Below, in pieces: positions 4,768-6,780 of a DNA stretch of 6,780 nucleotides. Every line of letters starts with the position of its first letter. Positions within the stretch are counted from its first letter, which is position 1. Source of the DNA: Candidatus Brevefilum sp. (GTDB lineage Bacteria; Chloroflexota; Anaerolineae; Anaerolineales; Anaerolineaceae); the NCBI GenBank assembly GCA_007135845.1, contig SLIC01000093.1:1-6780 (forward strand), read 5' to 3'. The notes beneath the pieces are model-generated. The model ran no database searches, had not been told where the DNA came from, and worked only from the letters and a program-made list of their open reading frames with translations. A program made the position numbers and the translations under genes.

Positions 4768-6604
4768 CATCCAGGTTGCCATCCCACAGTTTTTGCATTT
4801 CGCTGTTTACATTCAACATCTCAGATAATTTTCCCTCCGCATCGATGCGCCCATCCTTCAATAGGATGATCTGATCAGCGCGACTCAGGGCAGGTTTTCG
4901 GTGACTGATGACCAGGCAGGTTACACCCTGCTGGAGGGACATTATGCGGGACCAGAGTTCGTTCTCAGTTTCAACATCCAGGGCGCTGGAGATGTCGTCG
5001 AAAACCAGCAGAGACGCATTCCGGACGAACATACGGGCAGCGGCGACACGCTGCCGTTGACCCCCTGAAAGCTTGACACCCTTGGCACCGACCATAGCTC
5101 CTAAGCCGCCGGGAATCTCTTGCAGGTCCTGATCAAGGACGGCCATATGGATGGCGCTAGCCAGGTCAACTTCTTCTTCCGGTAAACCCATCAAGATATT
5201 GTCCCTTAGGCTTTCACTGAACAGCATTGGCACCTGGGGTGTGTATGCACTGCGAGGTGGGATAAAAAACTCACCCGGTGTTAACACGCGCTGACCATTC
5301 CAGTAAATTTCACCAGCTTCAATAGGCAGCAGTCCCAATAGGGCTTGCAAGAGTGTACTCTTTCCAGATCCTACCCGTCCGGTGACGACGGTAAAACTGC
5401 CTCGGGCCAGGTTGAAGTTGATGTCTTCAATCCCCCTGCTGGCAGGCATGTTTTGATGGCTGTCTGAGAACCGGTAGGTCAGGTTGCGTACCTCAAGGGT
5501 GTCCAGTTGGTGGGCCTGGGTTTTGTGTTGGAAAGGCACCACCGGGAGATCCCCGCGAATGTAAACGGGTGTATATTCGACCAGTTTTTGGGCAGGTGTC
5601 CCTGTGTTGGTCCCTGCGGGTGCCTGGAGGAGGTGTACCATCCGATCAATGGAGACGCCAATGCGTTTAAACCAGGCGATGCGGTCACCAATAATGGCGG
5701 AGAAGTCGGTCACCCAGGTCAGGTAATATACAAACAAAGCCAGGTCGCCGATGGCAAAATCGCCGGTTTGCATGGCTGCGCCTGCCGACAACAAGATTAA
5801 TCCCGTGAAAATATTGGCAGTATTGCGATAGGCGGAATCGAGCACCTGTGTAAATAATGCATCTTTGAGGGAAGCTTTTCGGCGAGTTTCGTTAATATCC
5901 TTGAGGTGACCAATCATGCGGTCTTCAGCCCCGGCGACTTTAACCGCCATCACGGCGCCAAACAACTCACCGACGAAGTCAGTTACCCTTCCGGTTGCTT
6001 GCCTGCTGGCCTGGCGGTATTCAGTGATCTTTTTTTTCGCATAGTTAGCGATGAGGATCACAATCACCAGGGGTACGAACACGATCACTGTTATGGTGAT
6101 GTTGATACGCAGCATGACGATCAGTGCCATCACGGCAAAGGAACCAAACCCAAAAACGATTAGCATTTCCGCCATGAAAAAGGCAATTTCATCAGCATCG
6201 TCTCTGAAGCGGCTGACGGCTTCACCGGGAGATTCCGGCACTGCCCTGGCAGCAGGTCGACCCAGAATGGCTTCGAAGATATTGACCCGCAGCAGCGCTG
6301 TCACCGTATAGCGGAAGTTGAAATAGAGGAAAACATCGGTGAAGAATGCCAAACCGCGTCCAATTGCAATGGCTACCAGAAACCCAGCCAGGGTCCATAG
6401 GTTGAAACCTGATTGGATATCACCGCTTAACTGGTTGAACACAGCCTGGATGACGAACCCGGTCAACTGCGGGAACACACCAAAGATCAAGACTTCCATC
6501 AATCCGAACAGACCATACAGCCAGGGTTTGTATTTCGTTAGCTGCCAAATGTACCACCAGGTACTGGGGCGGCTATCGGTCTTTGTGTGCGTTGCCTGGC
6601 TCAT
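4757..6604 (-). CDS. ABC exporter half-transporter (membrane domain + ATPase), degenerate-site subunit of a heterodimer
   Basis: This 615-residue protein joins an exporter-type membrane domain (about residues 25-325, six helices) to an ATPase domain (about 368-595). Motifs seen: A-loop Tyr377 in LTYRF, Walker A GRVGSGKST (409-417), Q-loop Gln457 in TPQ, signature LSGGQ (512-516), Walker B SLLVFD (531-536), D-loop SALD (540-543), and H-loop His568 in SHRK. The residue after Walker B Asp536, normally the catalytic Glu, is Asp537. In heterodimeric exporters such as BmrC/BmrD and TM287/288 one subunit carries this change and forms a non-hydrolysing site. The ATG at 6604 overlaps the stop of the upstream ABC gene (ATGA), with GAGGTG upstream inside that gene. 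This fits translational coupling of two partner subunits. Substrate unknown; drugs, lipids or peptides are all possible for this class. Confidence 0.92.
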   Translation of the reverse strand: MSQATHTKTDSRPSTWWYIWQLTKYKPWLYGLFGLMEVLIFGVFPQLTGFVIQAVFNQLSGDIQSGFNLWTLAGFLVAIAIGRGLAFFTDVFLYFNFRYTVTALLRVNIFEAILGRPAARAVPESPGEAVSRFRDDADEIAFFMAEMLIVFGFGSFAVMALIVMLRINITITVIVFVPLVIVILIANYAKKKITEYRQASRQATGRVTDFVGELFGAVMAVKVAGAEDRMIGHLKDINETRRKASLKDALFTQVLDSAYRNTANIFTGLILLSAGAAMQTGDFAIGDLALFVYYLTWVTDFSAIIGDRIAWFKRIGVSIDRMVHLLQAPAGTNTGTPAQKLVEYTPVYIRGDLPVVPFQHKTQAHQLDTLEVRNLTYRFSDSHQNMPASRGIEDINFNLARGSFTVVTGRVGSGKSTLLQALLGLLPIEAGEIYWNGQRVLTPGEFFIPPRSAYTPQVPMLFSESLRDNILMGLPEEEVDLASAIHMAVLDQDLQEIPGGLGAMVGAKGVKLSGGQRQRVAAARMFVRNASLLVFDDISSALDVETENELWSRIMSLQQGVTCLVISHRKPALSRADQIILLKDGRIDAEGKLSEMLNVNSEMQKLWDGNLDDRA

Positions 6605-6780
6605 GCCAGCACCTCATCCATGCCCTTGCGCAGCAGGTGATTGAACCGGGCGTTGGGATCCAGGGCCAAGTCCAGCCGGTTGCCAAATTCAACCATCCGA
6701 CCTTTTTCCAGGATCATGATTTTATCGGCGTGTTCCAGGGTCTTTAGACGATGCGCAATGATCAGGGCTGTGCGGTTTCT
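6601..6780 (-). CDS. ABC transporter ATP-binding subunit, C-terminal fragment (5' end outside window)
   Basis: The last 59 codons of an ABC ATPase enter from the right edge and end at TGA 6603-6601. The first residues include the H-loop, ALIIAHRL (His10 of the fragment), followed by the typical HADKIMILEKGRMVEFG strand-turn of exporter ATPase domains. A short helical tail ends RKGMDEVLA. The stop overlaps the start of the next ABC gene by four bases (ATGA), so this is most likely the partner half-transporter. The membrane domain, Walker motifs and catalytic residue are outside the window, so whether it carries the canonical Glu cannot be seen here. Confidence 0.88.
   Translation of the reverse strand, partial: RNRTALIIAHRLKTLEHADKIMILEKGRMVEFGNRLDLALDPNARFNHLLRKGMDEVLA

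Overview
The window looks like chromosomal DNA of an anaerobic-type Chloroflexota (Anaerolineae-like) bacterium. This placement is an inference. It rests on the extracytoplasmic proteins with Thr/Pro ('TPTPT') linkers, the CAP-LysM surface protein with a C-terminal membrane helix, the moderate GC content, and the lack of typical Firmicutes or Proteobacteria gene order. No rRNA, tRNA, CRISPR array, insertion sequence or phage gene is visible.

Layout. Bases 1-1137 (+) hold two tandem paralogous CPBP-family intramembrane protease genes. The first is cut by the window edge; the second is complete. They meet, tail to tail and 20 bases apart, a leftward gene for a small Cys-containing secreted or lipoprotein of unknown function (1158-1883, -). 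A 450-base AT-rich non-coding stretch follows. Then come a leftward gene for a secreted, membrane-anchored CAP + LysM protein (2339-3358, -), a leftward selD gene (3560-4630, -), and the two genes of a heterodimeric ABC exporter (4757-6604 and 6601-6780, -). The second ABC gene is only a C-terminal fragment, and the two overlap by ATGA.

Main result. The selD gene is longer than an ordinary ORF search suggests. Upstream of the apparent GTG start at 4531 the same frame continues through one TGA codon (4565-4567) to an ATG at 4630. The added residues form the conserved N-terminal SelD segment, and the TGA sits exactly at the catalytic Cys/Sec position, three residues before the essential Lys. 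A bulged stem-loop lies just downstream of the TGA, where a bacterial SECIS element should be. The window therefore very likely encodes a selenocysteine-containing selenophosphate synthetase, which implies that the organism decodes UGA as Sec using selA/selB/selC genes located elsewhere.

The other genes are cell-envelope functions: membrane proteolysis, surface or peptidoglycan binding, and export. Apart from the ABC pair there is no clear evidence that neighbouring genes act together. I did not find a convincing new multigene system.
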